Positions 34,595-45,002 of a stretch of DNA of 64,000 nt are shown here, piece by piece. Each line of letters opens with the position of its first letter. Position 1 is the stretch's first letter. The notes below the pieces were generated by a model. The model saw nothing but the letters and a program-made list of their open reading frames with translations, did not search any database and had not been told where the DNA came from. The stretch comes from Ferribacterium limneticum (GTDB lineage Bacteria > Pseudomonadota > Gammaproteobacteria > Burkholderiales > Rhodocyclaceae): assembly GCF_020510585.1 (NCBI RefSeq), contig NZ_CP075190.1, forward strand, positions 3,842,001 through 3,906,000, read 5' to 3'. Made by a program: the position numbers and the translations under genes.

Positions 34595-35218
34595 TCAACA
34601 GCTTGCTTTAAGTTTTTCAGCCATAAGTGCTAGATAGTTTGAATGCAGCATTTTGACTTGTTCGCTGATCTTTGTTTTATCCGCATCATTGACCACAACA
34701 TCGTCAGCAACCAAAAGCCGTTGCTGGCGTGTCGCCTGAGTTGCCATGATCGCTTTGACCTCTTCCGCGGACATGCCGTTCCGCGCCATGACGCGTTCTA
34801 TTTGCAGGCTTTCCGGGCAGTCAACGACGACAATGCGGTCGCAGCGATCGCGGTAGGTTCCGGACTCAACAAGCAGCGGCACCGCCAGAATGACGTAGGG
34901 TTCGGTCGCCGCACGGCAACGTTCGGTCGATATCTTTCGAATGATCGGATGCAGGATACATTCGAGCCGATTTTTGATCGAGGGATCGGCGAAAGCCAAC
35001 TGGCGCATTGCTGCCCTGTCGAGAGCGCCATTCGGCGAAAGAATTTTCCGGCCGAACTCGGCAGTCAGCATGGGCATGGCGACGCCATCGGCCACGGTCA
35101 GTTCGCGGGCAATCGCATCGGCATCAACCAGCCCGGCGCCCTGCTCGACGAACAGCTCGGCGACCGTACTTTTGCCACTACCGATCCCGCCGGTCAGGCC
35201 GACGACGTACTGGCTCAT
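34595..35218 (-). CDS. coaE: Dephospho-CoA kinase
   Basis: The 207-residue product has the P-loop GLTGGIGSGKST and the family segments VDADAIARELT, HPIIRKI, VPLLVESG and VVDCPESLQIERVMARN. It phosphorylates dephospho-CoA, the last step of CoA synthesis. Its 3' end and the 60 bp after it (34535-34620) are more AT-rich than the surroundings. The start overlaps the end of the SPOR gene. Type IV prepilin peptidase, its common neighbour elsewhere, is absent here. Confidence 0.94.
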   Translation of the reverse strand: MSQYVVGLTGGIGSGKSTVAELFVEQGAGLVDADAIARELTVADGVAMPMLTAEFGRKILSPNGALDRAAMRQLAFADPSIKNRLECILHPIIRKISTERCRAATEPYVILAVPLLVESGTYRDRCDRIVVVDCPESLQIERVMARNGMSAEEVKAIMATQATRQQRLLVADDVVVNDADKTKISEQVKMLHSNYLALMAEKLKASC

Positions 35219-35988
35219 TTGCAGGCCAATGTGTCGGCCTTGGGCAGAAGGCGGCCGACGGCGCCGATCAGCTCGACCTTGTCGCCAACCGGCCCGCGTG
35301 CCTGCAGCGTAATCAGGCTGTCCTTGCCCGGCCGCGGCGCGACCTGCGCCGAGCGGACCCCCTTGGCTTTCAATTCGGCCAATTTGTCCTGCCCGCCTTT
35401 TTCGGAAGAAAACACGCCGAGCGAAATGGCGTTGCGATTCAGCTCATCCTGCACGATGAAAAACTCGGTCACACCCAGTTCGCGCAATTCCGCCGATTTC
35501 TTTTCGGCCTCGGCCTTGCTGGGCACCGGCGGAATGAATACCCACCAACCATTGCTGTCCGACGCGGCCAGTTTCCGGGTCACCTTGTAATCGCCAAAAC
35601 GCTTGGACAGCAGGGCTGCCAGACGCTCGGCATCGGCCAATGGCAAGGGGCGCCAGGTCAGGCAGACAGGCGGTTTGTCGACCACTTCGGCGACGCCAGG
35701 CTTTTCCGCCTTGGCTTCCGGAGCCGGTTCAGTCGCTGCCGGCCTGTCGCCCCCTGCACTCCCCGTCGCAGGTGTTTCCGTAGCCGGGGCAACAGCGGGC
35801 GCGACCGGTGCGGGCTTGACGAGCGGCGTACCCGGCGCCTCGCCGCGCGAGACGATGCGCATGCGTTCCGGTAGCACCTGCTGCTCGACACGCCCAGCAT
35901 CCGGATTGTCAGGATGGCCGAAATAGCCTGCACTGAGAGCGTAGAACAGCAGGTTGGCGAGAACGAGCAGGAAGACGAGGGCTTTCAC
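35215..35988 (-). CDS. SPOR-domain protein with a membrane anchor
   Basis: The 257-residue product has one N-terminal helix (ALVFLLVLANLLFYALSAGYF), a long Pro/Ala/Glu linker (about 55-110), and a C-terminal region with the SPOR-type repeat pattern. Within it are WWVFIPPVPSKAEAEKKSAEL, FFIVQDELNRNAISLGVFSSEKGG and LKAKGVRSAQVAPR, about residues 145-225. SPOR domains bind glycan strands denuded of stem peptides at the division septum. Placement beside coaE-zapD fits a cell-division link, which is inference. Its stop overlaps the coaE start. Confidence 0.82.
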   Translation of the reverse strand: MKALVFLLVLANLLFYALSAGYFGHPDNPDAGRVEQQVLPERMRIVSRGEAPGTPLVKPAPVAPAVAPATETPATGSAGGDRPAATEPAPEAKAEKPGVAEVVDKPPVCLTWRPLPLADAERLAALLSKRFGDYKVTRKLAASDSNGWWVFIPPVPSKAEAEKKSAELRELGVTEFFIVQDELNRNAISLGVFSSEKGGQDKLAELKAKGVRSAQVAPRPGKDSLITLQARGPVGDKVELIGAVGRLLPKADTLACK

Positions 35989-35992
35989 GGAT

Positions 35993-37357
35993 TCAGCCTA
36001 CCTTGGGCAAGTGCTTGAGTGATTCGGCGATGGCGGCTTCCGGGTAATCGTAGTCTTCGAGCTTGCCGGAGAAATACTTGTCGTAGGACGCCATGTCGAA
36101 GTGGCCGTGGCCGGTCAGGCTGAACAGGATGGTCTTGGCCTCGCCGGTGATCTTGCACTTGAGTGCCTCGTCGATGGCGGCACGGATGGCGTGGCAGGAT
36201 TCGGGCGCCGGGATGATGCCTTCGGCCCGGGCGAACTGCACGCCGGCCTCGAAGGTGGCGACCTGCGGCACGGCCAGCGCTTCGATCTGGCCTTCGTGGA
36301 GCAGTTGCGAAACGAGCGGCGAGTCGCCATGGTAGCGCAGGCCGCCGGCGTGGATGCCGGGCGGCATGAAGTCGTGGCCGAGGGTGTACATTTTCATGAT
36401 CGGCGTATAGCCGGAAACGTCGCCGTAATCGTAGGCGTAGTGGCCCTTGGTCAGCGTCGGGCAGGAAGTCGGCTCGACTGCGACGCAGCGCAGGTTGGTG
36501 GCGCGCTTGTCGCCGGCCGCCTTGTCGGCGAGGAAGGGGAAGGCGATGCCGCCGAAGCTGGAACCGCCGCCGCAGGGCCCGAAAATCACGTCCGGATAGA
36601 GGCCGACCTTGTCGAACTGCTTCTTGGCTTCGAGACCGATGACCGACTGGTGGAGCAGCACGTGATTGAGTACCGAGCCGAGTGTGTAGCAGGTGCCGGG
36701 CTCGGAAGCCGCCTCTTCGACCGCTTCCGAAATAGCCAGGCCAAGCGAACCCTGGTTGTCGGGGTCGGCAGCCAGTGCAGCACGGCCGGCGTTGGTCAGC
36801 TTGCTCGGGCTGGCGAAGACTTCGGCACCCCAAGTCTGCATCATCGAGCGGCGGAAAGGCTTCTGCTCGTAGCTGACCTTGACCATGTAGACGCGCACCG
36901 GCAGGCCGAACATCTGGCCGGCAAAGGCAATCGACGAACCCCACTGGCCGGCGCCGGTTTCAGTGGTCAGCCGCTTGGTGCCGGCGATCTTGTTGAAATA
37001 GGCTTGCGGTACAGCCGAGTTCGGCTTGTGCGAACCGGCCGGCGAAACGCCTTCGTACTTGTAGAAAATCTTGGCCGGCGTACCGAGCGCCTGTTCGAGG
37101 CGCAAGGCGCGGCAGAGCGGGGCCGGGCGCCACAGCGCATAGATCTGGCGGACTTCTTCGGGAATGGCGATCCAGCGCTCAGCCGACATTTCCTGCTCAA
37201 GGATGGGACCGGGAAAAATCGCCCCCATCGCTTCCGGCGGCACCGGATTGCCATCGGGCCCGAGCGGCGGGGCCGGCGGATTGGCCAGGTCGGCGACAAT
37301 GTTGTACCAGTGGGTCGGAATATCTTCTTGTTCTAAGTTGATCCGCAGCGGCGTCAC
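35993..37357 (-). CDS. Tryptophan synthase beta chain-like protein, TrpB2 type
   Basis: The 454-residue product is a PLP enzyme with the lysine in GSHKPNSA and a phosphate-binding Gly-rich loop GPCGGGSSFGG. At 450 residues with an N-terminal extension (HWYNIVADL) it belongs to the TrpB2 group, not the canonical 400-residue TrpB, and no trpA is adjacent. TrpB2 enzymes can act without TrpA, condensing indole and serine; a salvage role is likely. The start is a GTG after GGGAGAG. Repeat copy 9 lies upstream, in the leader. Confidence 0.9.
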   Translation of the reverse strand: MTPLRINLEQEDIPTHWYNIVADLANPPAPPLGPDGNPVPPEAMGAIFPGPILEQEMSAERWIAIPEEVRQIYALWRPAPLCRALRLEQALGTPAKIFYKYEGVSPAGSHKPNSAVPQAYFNKIAGTKRLTTETGAGQWGSSIAFAGQMFGLPVRVYMVKVSYEQKPFRRSMMQTWGAEVFASPSKLTNAGRAALAADPDNQGSLGLAISEAVEEAASEPGTCYTLGSVLNHVLLHQSVIGLEAKKQFDKVGLYPDVIFGPCGGGSSFGGIAFPFLADKAAGDKRATNLRCVAVEPTSCPTLTKGHYAYDYGDVSGYTPIMKMYTLGHDFMPPGIHAGGLRYHGDSPLVSQLLHEGQIEALAVPQVATFEAGVQFARAEGIIPAPESCHAIRAAIDEALKCKITGEAKTILFSLTGHGHFDMASYDKYFSGKLEDYDYPEAAIAESLKHLPKVG

Positions 37358-37430
37358 TTTTCTCTCCCGGAAAGTGTTTTCTGAAAGCCGGTAACTTACT
37401 CCAAAAGGATTCGCCGACCAAGGGTGCGTC

Positions 37431-37463
37431 TTGATTTTGGCCGTTTTTTCCGGTTGACCGTAA
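37431..37463 (-). repeat. Dispersed repeat, copy 9 (leader of trpB2)
   Basis: On the minus strand: ACGGTCAACCGGAAAAA then ACGGCCAAAATCAA. It lies 75 nt upstream of the trpB2 start and is sense to it, between two divergent genes. It is the only copy not inside or directly after a gene. Confidence 0.86.
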
Positions 37464-37506
37464 CATCGTCTGAAACAAGCAGTTAAAGTACGGCCTGCCG
37501 ACCATT

Positions 37507-38076
37507 TTGACGCTCGCCCTCGCCTTGTCCGCCCCGAAAATTGCCCACCTGCACCGCCATCCGGCCGCTCCCTCAGCGCAGCCGTGCATTATCGAGGTTG
37601 CCGCCACAACGATGGACGACGGCGGACTGGTCCTGAGTTATCTCGTCACTTGCCCATCCGCCGATCTCCGCCTTCCCGCGCAGCAGCCGCCCGGCGCGGC
37701 CGACGGCCTATGGCAGCACACCTGCTGCGAAGCCTTTGTGGCTGAAGACGGCGCCGGCTATCGCGAATTCAATTTTTCACCCTCCGGCCAGTGGGCTGTC
37801 TACCGCTTCACCAGCTACCGGGAGCGCGACAACTCCTTTACCCCCGAGGCCGAGCCGCAACTCAGTTTTACGTCGCTGGCCAACGGTTTCGAACTGCGCG
37901 CCAGCCTCCCCGCCGCCCTGCTGCCGCCCGGCAGCGCGCTGCAACTCGGCCTCACCGCCATCATCGAAGCGGCAGACGGCAGCAAGAGTTACTGGGCGCT
38001 GGCGCATTGCGCCGCCCAGCCCGATTTCCACGTCCGTCAGAGCTTTGCCCTGACCCTCAAGCGAAACACGCCATGA
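37507..38076 (+). CDS. DOMON-like domain protein
   Basis: The 189-residue frame starts at a TTG, either 37507 or the in-frame TTG at 37525; no ATG fits. The beta-rich body has GLWQHTCCEAFVAEDGAGYREFNFSPSGQWAVY, FELRASLPAALLPPG and SYWALAHCAAQPDFHVRQSF, the pattern of DOMON-like proteins found beside murein or amidase genes. Its stop overlaps the ATG of the NamZ-like gene (ATGA), so it probably supports cell-wall glycan use. Confidence 0.75.
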   Translation: MTLALALSAPKIAHLHRHPAAPSAQPCIIEVAATTMDDGGLVLSYLVTCPSADLRLPAQQPPGAADGLWQHTCCEAFVAEDGAGYREFNFSPSGQWAVYRFTSYRERDNSFTPEAEPQLSFTSLANGFELRASLPAALLPPGSALQLGLTAIIEAADGSKSYWALAHCAAQPDFHVRQSFALTLKRNTP

Positions 38077-39287
38077 CCCAGACCGTCCTCTTCGGCATTG
38101 ACCGACTGATCGCCGAGCCCGCCCTGCGCCGCCCGCTGGCCGGCCGGCGCATTGCCCTGCTCGCCCACCCGGCCTCGGTAACCGCCGACCTGACTCACTC
38201 GCTCGACGCCCTGGCCGCGCTGCCCGATCTCAAGCTGAGCGCCGCCTTCGGCCCGCAGCACGGCCTGCGCGGCGACAAGCAGGACAACATGGTCGAGTCA
38301 CCCGACTTCCTCGACCCGCAACTCGGCATCCCGATCTTCAGCCTGTACGGCGAAGTGCGCCGGCCGACCGACGCCATGATGGACACTTTCGACATCCTGC
38401 TCGTCGATCTGCAGGACCTCGGCTGCCGTATCTACACCTTCATCACGACACTGCGCTACGTGCTTGAAGCCGCCGCCAAACATGGCAAGAGCGTTTGGGT
38501 GCTCGACCGCCCGAACCCGGCCGGCCGCCCCGTCGAAGGCCTCACCTTGCGTGAAGGCTGGGAAAGCTTCGTCGGTGCCGGTGCCATGCCGATGCGCCAC
38601 GGCCTGACCATGGGCGAACTCGGCCATTGGTTCATCGCAACGCTCAAGCTCGACGTCGATTATCGCGTCATCGAAATGCAGGGCTGGCAGCCCGACGCCG
38701 CCCCCGGCTACGGCTGGCCGCTCGGCGAACGGACCTGGATCAACCCCAGCCCGAATGCCCCCAATCTGTGGATGGCCCGCGCCTACGCCGGCACCGTCAT
38801 GCTCGAAGGCGCGACCTTGAGCGAAGGGCGCGGCACGACCCGCCCGCTCGAACTGTTCGGCGCGCCGGACATCGACGCCCGCGCCGTACTCACCGAAATG
38901 GAAACCTTTGCCCCGCACTGGCTAAACGGCTGCAAGCTGCGCGAATGCTGGTTCGAACCGACCTTCCACAAGCATGCCGGCCGGCTCAATCACGGCATCC
39001 AGATTCACTGCGAGGGGCCGTATTACGATCACGCCGCCTTCAAACCTTGGCGTATTCAAGCCCTCGCCTTCAAGGTCATCCGCCGCCTTTATCCGGACTA
39101 CCCGCTGTGGCGCGACTTCGCCTACGAGTACGAACACGACCGCCTGGCCATCGATCTCATCAACGGCTCGCCGCTTTTGCGCGAATGGGTCGATGATCCG
39201 GCCACACAGGCCGACGATCTCGACCGCCTGACCACCCCCGACGAAGAAGCCTGGCAGGAACATCGCCGACAATTTCTTATCTATTGA
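38073..39287 (+). CDS. NamZ-like exo-beta-N-acetylmuramidase (DUF1343)
   Basis: The ATG at 38073 gives 404 residues. DUF1343 motifs are seen: GRRIALLAHPASV, FGPQHGLRGDKQDNM, LLVDLQDLGCRIYTF, DRPNPAGRPVEG, EGRGTTRPLELFGAP, and LNHGIQIHCEG. The family includes the muramidase NamZ, which removes terminal MurNAc from peptidoglycan chains. It lacks a signal peptide, so it would act on recycled fragments in the cytoplasm unless exported otherwise. It is coupled to the DOMON-like gene. A frame from 37791 is a read-through of that gene and not the start. Confidence 0.88.
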   Translation: MTQTVLFGIDRLIAEPALRRPLAGRRIALLAHPASVTADLTHSLDALAALPDLKLSAAFGPQHGLRGDKQDNMVESPDFLDPQLGIPIFSLYGEVRRPTDAMMDTFDILLVDLQDLGCRIYTFITTLRYVLEAAAKHGKSVWVLDRPNPAGRPVEGLTLREGWESFVGAGAMPMRHGLTMGELGHWFIATLKLDVDYRVIEMQGWQPDAAPGYGWPLGERTWINPSPNAPNLWMARAYAGTVMLEGATLSEGRGTTRPLELFGAPDIDARAVLTEMETFAPHWLNGCKLRECWFEPTFHKHAGRLNHGIQIHCEGPYYDHAAFKPWRIQALAFKVIRRLYPDYPLWRDFAYEYEHDRLAIDLINGSPLLREWVDDPATQADDLDRLTTPDEEAWQEHRRQFLIY

Positions 39288-39335
39288 AAATTGCGACCAC
39301 CCCGGGCATTCCATTCGGAATAAAATGTGCAGTAG

Positions 39336-39364
39336 ATGACGATTTGCTAATACTTTATCGTCAT
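39336..39364 (+). promoter_or_regulatory. Inverted repeat upstream of the hybrid kinase gene
   Basis: Perfect 8-bp arms ATGACGAT / ATCGTCAT are separated by an AT-rich 13-nt spacer and end 28 nt before the GTG start. It may be a binding site for an autoregulator of the kinase gene. Confidence 0.4.
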
Positions 39365-39392
39365 CAATTGACACAACCTGTGCGGAGCTAGT

Positions 39393-42300
39393 GTGCGCGA
39401 TCACTACCATGCCCCAGTCGGCCGTCGGCTCTACCAGGCCATTGCCGCGCTGTGCCTGCTACTCAGCCTGGCGGTGGCCAGCGCCGAAGAACAGTCCCCC
39501 GCCACCAACAGCGAAGCAAGGGCAGAACTCCAGACCAGCGCGAGACAAACTGTCAAATTCGCAGTCCTTGCCGCCCGCCCCAAAGGCGAAACCGAAACAC
39601 GCTGGCGCCCGCTGATCGAGCATCTCAACAAGGCCAATCCAGAGCGCCAGCTGGAGCTGCAGGCGCTGACCTATCCGGAACTCGAGTCGGCCATCCGTGA
39701 AAAACGGGTCGACTTCGTGCTCACCCAGCCCGGCCACTACATCATGCTGACCCAGCGCGAAGGCCTGCTCTCGCCGCTCGCCACCCTGGTTGAAACGCAG
39801 GGCGACAAGAAGGTCTCGGCGCTGGGGGGCGTCATCCTGACCCGCAGTGACGAGAAAAGAATCCAGAACCTCGCCGACCTCGCCGGGAAACGTATCGCCA
39901 CCAACAGCATGAGTTCGCTGGGCGGCTACCAGGCCCAGGCCTACGAGTTGAGGTTGCGCGGCATCAACCTGGCAAGCGACGCCACCATCATCGAAACCGG
40001 ACAACCGCAGGACAAGGCCATCCAGCAACTGCTCGCCGGACAGGTCGATGCCGCCTTTGTCCGCACCGGCCTGATCGAGGCCATGGCCAGGGAACAGAAG
40101 CTGGATATCGGCAGCCTGCGCGTCGTCAATGCGCGGGACGACGGCTTTCCGCTGGCCCATTCAACCCGGCTGTATCCGCAATGGCCGCTGGCCGCGATGC
40201 CATGGGCCGACCAGGAATTCGCCCGCAAGATCGCCGCCGACATCCTGACCTTGCCGCATGGCGGGGAGGTCGCCCGCGCTGCCGATATACACGGTTTCAG
40301 CATTCCCGGGGACTATCGCCCGGTCGAGGAACTTCTGCGGGAATTGCGCCTGCCGCCCTTCGAAGCTGCCCCCAATGTCAGCGTCAACGACATCATCAAG
40401 CAGCACGGCCTGTTAATTAGTCTGGCCGGCATCGTCATCGCCGGGGGCCTCACGCTTTTCGTTATCATCCTGTTCCGCTCCAATTTGCGGCTGAAAACGG
40501 AGCGCGCCCGGACGGCACTGGCGATGTCCGAACTGTCGGCAACCGAAGCACGGTTTCGCGCCATTTTCGAGAATGTCGATGCCCTTTCCATCCAGGGCTA
40601 TCTGGAAGATGGCACGGTTGCCTACTGGAACCACGCCTCGCAGACGCTATACGGATATAGCGCCAAGGAGGCGATTGGCCAGTCACTGCTCGAACTGATC
40701 ATCCCGCCCGAACTGCATGATGGTGTGCGCAACGCGGTGCACTGGATGTTCGCCAACAAGACCGGCGTTCCGGCCGGGCGTTTGACCCTGCGCCACAAAG
40801 ACGGCCATCCGGTCGAGGTGTATTCGAGCCACACGGTCGTCGATACGGCCGACCTCGGCCCGATGATGTTCTGCCTCGACGTCGACCTGCGGGAACTGGC
40901 CAGTGCCGAGCAGGCGCTGATGGAGAGCGAGGCCCGGCAGCGCATGATCCTGGAAACGCTGGGCGAAGGCGTTTTCGGCTGCGACCTTGACGATGTGTGC
41001 ACCTTCATGAACCCGGCCGGGCTTGCCCTCCTCGGATTCAGCGAGCAAGAGGTGCTCGGCCGCGGCACCCATAGCCTCTTCCACCATCACCACGCAGATG
41101 GCTCGCCTTACCCGCAGTCGGCATGTCCGCTCCGGCGGACCGCAAACGATGGCAAGACACGCCGGCTGGAAGATGTTTTCTGGCGCAAGAATGGCGAAAT
41201 GTTCCCGGTTCGCCTGACCATCACGCCGACGCTGCGCGATGGCCAGATCAGCGGAACGGTCGTCTCCTTCTCCGACATCAGCGAAATCCGCCGGGATGCG
41301 CTGGAACTGGAAAAACACCGTCACAACCTCGAAGGCGAGGTCAGGCAGCGCACCGAGCAACTGGAAATTGCCCGCCAGGCGGCCGAAGCAGCCAGCCGCT
41401 CGAAGAGCGCCTTCCTGGCCAACATGAGCCATGAAATCCGGACACCGCTCAATGCCGTGCTCGGCATGGTTCACCTGCTCCGACGCGATGCCCCGACACT
41501 TGAGCAGATCGACCGTCTCGACAAGATCGACAACGCCTCGCAGCATTTGCTTGCCGTCATCAACGACATTCTCGACATTTCCAAGATCGAGGCCGGCAAG
41601 CTGCAGCTCGACGAAACCAAGGTCGACATCAACAGCATCCTCAAGCGTGTCGTTTCGGTCCTCGGTGAGCGCGCCCGCGAAAAAGGGCTGGTCCTGCAAA
41701 CCGAGTCCGACGATTTCACGCGAACACTAATCGGCGACCCGACGCGCATTACGCAGTGCCTGATCAATTACACGGCCAATGCCATCAAGTTCACCGAGCA
41801 GGGCAGGATCACGGTCCGGGCCAGCCGGATCTCCGAGATCGGTGGCAAAACCCTGCTCCGCTTCGAGGTTGAAGATACCGGGATCGGCATCGCCGAGGAG
41901 TCGATCCCCCGGCTGTTCGGAATTTTCGAGCAGGCCGACGCGTCGACCACCCGCAAATTCGGCGGCACCGGCCTCGGCCTGGCCATCACCCGCCGCCTCG
42001 CCCAACTGATGGGCGGCGAGGTCGGCGTCAGCAGCCAGCTGGGTAGCGGCAGCTGTTTCTGGTTCACGGCCCGGCTGAAACCCGGCGACGAGGACATGGA
42101 CGCCCTGACATCGACCCATGCCGGTCTGCCCCTGCAGGCAGTCCAGGAAACGCTGGCCGGCCGCCATCTGCTCGTCGTCGAGGACGAACCGATCAACCGC
42201 GAGATTGCCCTCGAACTGCTCAGGGAATTCGGCACCACGGCCGACACGGCGGAAAATGGCCGGCAAGCACTTGAACTGCTCAAGACCCGCAGCTACGACC

Positions 42301-42524
42301 TGGTCCTGATGGACATGCAGATGCCGGAAATGGACGGTCTCGAGGCTACCCGCCAGATCCGTGCCCTGCCGCAACACACACTGCTGCCGATCATCGCCAT
42401 GACCGCCAACGCCTTTGCCGAAGATCGCAAACGCTGCATCGAGGCGGGCATGAACGATTTCATCGGCAAACCGGTCGAGCCCGACGACCTCAAGATGCTA
42501 TTGCTGCATTACCTGGCGACGTAA
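39393..42524 (+). CDS. Hybrid sensor histidine kinase with PhnD-type periplasmic domain
   Basis: The 1043-residue product starts at a GTG after GGAG. Order: signal peptide (1-31), a PhnD-like substrate-binding domain (about 50-315, with [10 protein letters not shown] and [10 protein letters not shown]), a membrane helix (339-361), two PAS domains (about 385-640), a coiled coil, HisKA with [10 protein letters not shown] (His680), an ATPase domain ([20 protein letters not shown]), and a receiver with phosphoacceptor Asp974 in [13 protein letters not shown]. The PhnD-type domain may sense phosphonate, phosphite or a related oxyanion. No partner regulator is adjacent. It converges with the FAD oxidase, overlapping by 16 nt. 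Confidence 0.92.
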   Translation: MRDHYHAPVGRRLYQAIAALCLLLSLAVASAEEQSPATNSEARAELQTSARQTVKFAVLAARPKGETETRWRPLIEHLNKANPERQLELQALTYPELESAIREKRVDFVLTQPGHYIMLTQREGLLSPLATLVETQGDKKVSALGGVILTRSDEKRIQNLADLAGKRIATNSMSSLGGYQAQAYELRLRGINLASDATIIETGQPQDKAIQQLLAGQVDAAFVRTGLIEAMAREQKLDIGSLRVVNARDDGFPLAHSTRLYPQWPLAAMPWADQEFARKIAADILTLPHGGEVARAADIHGFSIPGDYRPVEELLRELRLPPFEAAPNVSVNDIIKQHGLLISLAGIVIAGGLTLFVIILFRSNLRLKTERARTALAMSELSATEARFRAIFENVDALSIQGYLEDGTVAYWNHASQTLYGYSAKEAIGQSLLELIIPPELHDGVRNAVHWMFANKTGVPAGRLTLRHKDGHPVEVYSSHTVVDTADLGPMMFCLDVDLRELASAEQALMESEARQRMILETLGEGVFGCDLDDVCTFMNPAGLALLGFSEQEVLGRGTHSLFHHHHADGSPYPQSACPLRRTANDGKTRRLEDVFWRKNGEMFPVRLTITPTLRDGQISGTVVSFSDISEIRRDALELEKHRHNLEGEVRQRTEQLEIARQAAEAASRSKSAFLANMSHEIRTPLNAVLGMVHLLRRDAPTLEQIDRLDKIDNASQHLLAVINDILDISKIEAGKLQLDETKVDINSILKRVVSVLGERAREKGLVLQTESDDFTRTLIGDPTRITQCLINYTANAIKFTEQGRITVRASRISEIGGKTLLRFEVEDTGIGIAEESIPRLFGIFEQADASTTRKFGGTGLGLAITRRLAQLMGGEVGVSSQLGSGSCFWFTARLKPGDEDMDALTSTHAGLPLQAVQETLAGRHLLVVEDEPINREIALELLREFGTTADTAENGRQALELLKTRSYDLVLMDMQMPEMDGLEATRQIRALPQHTLLPIIAMTANAFAEDRKRCIEAGMNDFIGKPVEPDDLKMLLLHYLAT

Positions 42525-44113
42525 CGCCGGAGTACGCGCTCGGCCGCCAGGACGCCACGATACTGGGCCTCTTCGAACAGCGAAAATCCCGATAGATCAG
42601 CATGGGCCAGCGTAATGCGCGGGATTTCAAAATTGGCCATTTTTTCCCGTTGACCGTAGAAGAGACTGCCCGGCACCGGGCGGCGCATGGCGTGGCCATT
42701 ACGGAAAACATCGAGGCGCGTCGTCAGCTTGCGGATGTCGGGATGGACGCGTTCGAGCTCGGCCAGGATGCCTTCGCCCCATGCGGCGCGCGGCGTTTCG
42801 ATGAGCAGCCGGCGCCCCTCAGCCGGCGTCACGTCGTGCAGTGCGCGATAGTAGGTGAACACCGTACCGCTCAGGTGCCGGCGGATCAGTTGATGCGTCG
42901 CGCTGACGTAGCCGAGACCGGGGCTGTCGTAGAACACGTTGTCCCACGCCGCCGGCGCGCCGTGGCGCTCTTCCGGCAGATCGGCCAGATGCAGGTTGGC
43001 CGTCAGCCACGGTGCGTAATCGCCGGCCAGCGCCGCTGCTTTGAGGTCGCCGGGCATCGCCGGCCAGACGCGCGGCAGCACGAAGGCCGGCGATGCCCAG
43101 ATCAGTTGTCGGGCTTCAAAGCGCACGGTTTTTGCCCCCAAAAGCACGTCGACCGCAACATTCGATTTCCCTGCCTCAATGCGCCAGACCAGCGCCCCGG
43201 TCAGCACGCGATCACCGGCTTTTTTGGCCAGTCCGCGGGCCAGCCAGGCATTGCCTTCGGGCGCCGTCAGCACCGTATCGCCTGCCGCATTGTCGGCCTC
43301 GCCGTTGCGGCAGGCAAAATAGTGCAGCCCGGCCCAGGCCGAAACCTGACCGTAGGCCGTTCCGTAATCGTCGCGGCAGGCGTAATTGGCCAGCCAGTGC
43401 ACGGTCGGTGCCGTGAAGCCGTTGTCGGTCAGCCACTGGGCGAAGGAGATCCGGTCGAGGGCGAGCCATTCAGGATCGCGACTCGACAGCGCCATCGGAA
43501 TGGCAAACAGCCGGCGGCCGTCGCGGCCCTTAGCTCGCTTGAGTTCATCCATCCGTTCATGAAAGCGCTTTTGCTGCGCCAGCTCAGCCGCATCGATGCC
43601 ACGTTGCGGCAGCAAACCCTCGTCCCACAGGCCGTTGCGATAGACCCGCTCCTGCGGCGTCGCACACAAATACCGTTCATCGTAGGTCGGCTTGAGCGCC
43701 GCCGGGTCGCCCTGCAACACGCCCAGTTCGGCCAGCAACTCACGCACCAGCACGGAATCCTGGCTGGGCAAGGGCAAATAATGCGCCCCCCACGGGTAGG
43801 CGACGAGCGGCGACTGGCCGGCCCGCGAATTGCCACCGGCTTCGCTTTCCATTTCCAGCACATGAAAGTCGTCGACCGCAGCCTGCGCCAGTTTCCATGC
43901 CGCAGAAAGCCCGGAGATGCCGCCACCGACGATCAGCACACCGGTTTTTCGTGTTTCGGCAGGCGCCGGGAAATTGCCGTCGCGCAGCCGGTGGCCGAGC
44001 GCCTGATTCATGCCGAGCAATTCGCCGGGCGGCAAGGGTAGTTTTCCGGCCGGGGCGCAACCGGCGAGGGCGGCCGCCCCCACCGTGTAAAGAAATTCGC
44101 GCCGGCTAGTCAA
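42509..44113 (-). CDS. Tat-exported lipoprotein FAD-dependent amine oxidase
   Basis: A TTG at 44113 (overlapping the ftsX stop by 8 nt) gives 534 residues beginning [19 protein letters not shown]: a twin-arginine motif followed by a lipobox. The FAD-binding loop is [17 protein letters not shown], with [11 protein letters not shown] after the beta-alpha-beta. The C-terminal segment [15 protein letters not shown] matches the second FAD contact of amine oxidase-like proteins. It would fold with FAD in the cytoplasm and cross by Tat to a membrane. Residues near the C-terminus ([12 protein letters not shown]) are encoded by repeat copy 10. Confidence 0.85.
   Translation of the reverse strand: MTSRREFLYTVGAAALAGCAPAGKLPLPPGELLGMNQALGHRLRDGNFPAPAETRKTGVLIVGGGISGLSAAWKLAQAAVDDFHVLEMESEAGGNSRAGQSPLVAYPWGAHYLPLPSQDSVLVRELLAELGVLQGDPAALKPTYDERYLCATPQERVYRNGLWDEGLLPQRGIDAAELAQQKRFHERMDELKRAKGRDGRRLFAIPMALSSRDPEWLALDRISFAQWLTDNGFTAPTVHWLANYACRDDYGTAYGQVSAWAGLHYFACRNGEADNAAGDTVLTAPEGNAWLARGLAKKAGDRVLTGALVWRIEAGKSNVAVDVLLGAKTVRFEARQLIWASPAFVLPRVWPAMPGDLKAAALAGDYAPWLTANLHLADLPEERHGAPAAWDNVFYDSPGLGYVSATHQLIRRHLSGTVFTYYRALHDVTPAEGRRLLIETPRAAWGEGILAELERVHPDIRKLTTRLDVFRNGHAMRRPVPGSLFYGQREKMANFEIPRITLAHADLSGFSLFEEAQYRGVLAAERVLRRYVAR
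42624..42660 (-). repeat. Dispersed repeat, copy 10 (inside the FAD oxidase gene)
   Basis: On the minus strand: ACGGTCAACGGGAAAAA then ATGGCCAATTTTGAAAT, with one core change. It is in sense with the gene and translated as [12 protein letters not shown], near the C-terminus. Confidence 0.8.
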
Positions 44114-45002
44114 GCTTCCGCAGCGACAGGCTGACCGACAGCTGGGCGCCAAGCCAGCCGAGGAAAGCGCCGAGCGTAGCCAGTCCCAGCGTTTCAACGA
44201 CGCCCGGCGGGCGCAGGCTGAAATTCCCACCGTAGAGCGCCGCCAGTTCACCGACCGGCCCGCCCAGCAGCTGCAACGCCGCCAGTACCAACGCGGCAGC
44301 AAGCAGGCCACCGAGCGCCCCCTGCAAGGCTCCGAAATAGTAGAAAGGCCGACGGATGAAGCCGTCCGTCGCACCGATCATGCGCGCCACCTCGATCTCG
44401 GCCGACTGGGCCATGACCTGCAGGCGGATGGTATTGAAGGTCACAGCGACCAGCCCGGCACCAAACAGCCCAGCCAGCATCCACAAAGCCAGCTTGCCGA
44501 GACGCAGGAAGGCGTCGAAACGCTTGATCCAGGCCGAATCGAGCTGGACGTGGGCAACCTTGGGCCAGCCGGCAATCTCCCTGCGCAGGACCTCTAGCGC
44601 CTCTGGCTCGGTGTTGGCCGGTTCGATGATGAAGGCATCAGGAAGCGGGTTGCGCGGCAGGCTGGCAACGATTTCGGCCATGCCCTCGCTGCTCTGCATT
44701 CGCTTCAGCGCGTCCTCTTTCGGCACGAATTTCCACTTGCCATTGGGCGCCTGACGCAGGCGGCTTTCGATCTCGCCAACATCTTTCTTGCTCGCCTCAA
44801 GGCTCATGAACAGGCTGATCTGCTGCACGCCGGAGGCATTGCGGCCGAGGTCACGCAGGTTGTCGAGGGCGACATAACCAAAGGCCGGCAAGGTCAGCGC
44901 GATGCCGATGACGATCAGCGACAGCAGGGTATTGAGCGGCGTCGCCCACAAACGGCGAAAAGCCGCGGCCAGTGCGGCACGATGGTGAATAAGCCAGGTC
45001 AT
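44106..45002 (-). CDS. ftsX: Cell division protein FtsX
   Basis: The 298-residue product has a short N-terminal cytoplasmic part, helix 1 (LLSLIVIGIALTLPAFGYV), a periplasmic loop (about 55-165) and three further helices, as in FtsX. With FtsE it forms the ABC-type complex that activates septal murein hydrolases. It overlaps ftsE by ATGA at its start and the FAD oxidase gene by 8 nt at its end. Confidence 0.94.
   Translation of the reverse strand: MTWLIHHRAALAAAFRRLWATPLNTLLSLIVIGIALTLPAFGYVALDNLRDLGRNASGVQQISLFMSLEASKKDVGEIESRLRQAPNGKWKFVPKEDALKRMQSSEGMAEIVASLPRNPLPDAFIIEPANTEPEALEVLRREIAGWPKVAHVQLDSAWIKRFDAFLRLGKLALWMLAGLFGAGLVAVTFNTIRLQVMAQSAEIEVARMIGATDGFIRRPFYYFGALQGALGGLLAAALVLAALQLLGGPVGELAALYGGNFSLRPPGVVETLGLATLGAFLGWLGAQLSVSLSLRKLD

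Noticed and set aside
34535..34620. AT-rich segment at the coaE-zapD junction as a foreign insertion
   Set aside because: Both flanking genes are in their usual order and close spacing; no repeats or mobile gene are present.
37791..38072. Upstream extension of the NamZ-like gene
   Set aside because: The frame is open only because it overlaps the DOMON-like gene out of frame; the ATG at 38073 has the usual ATGA coupling.
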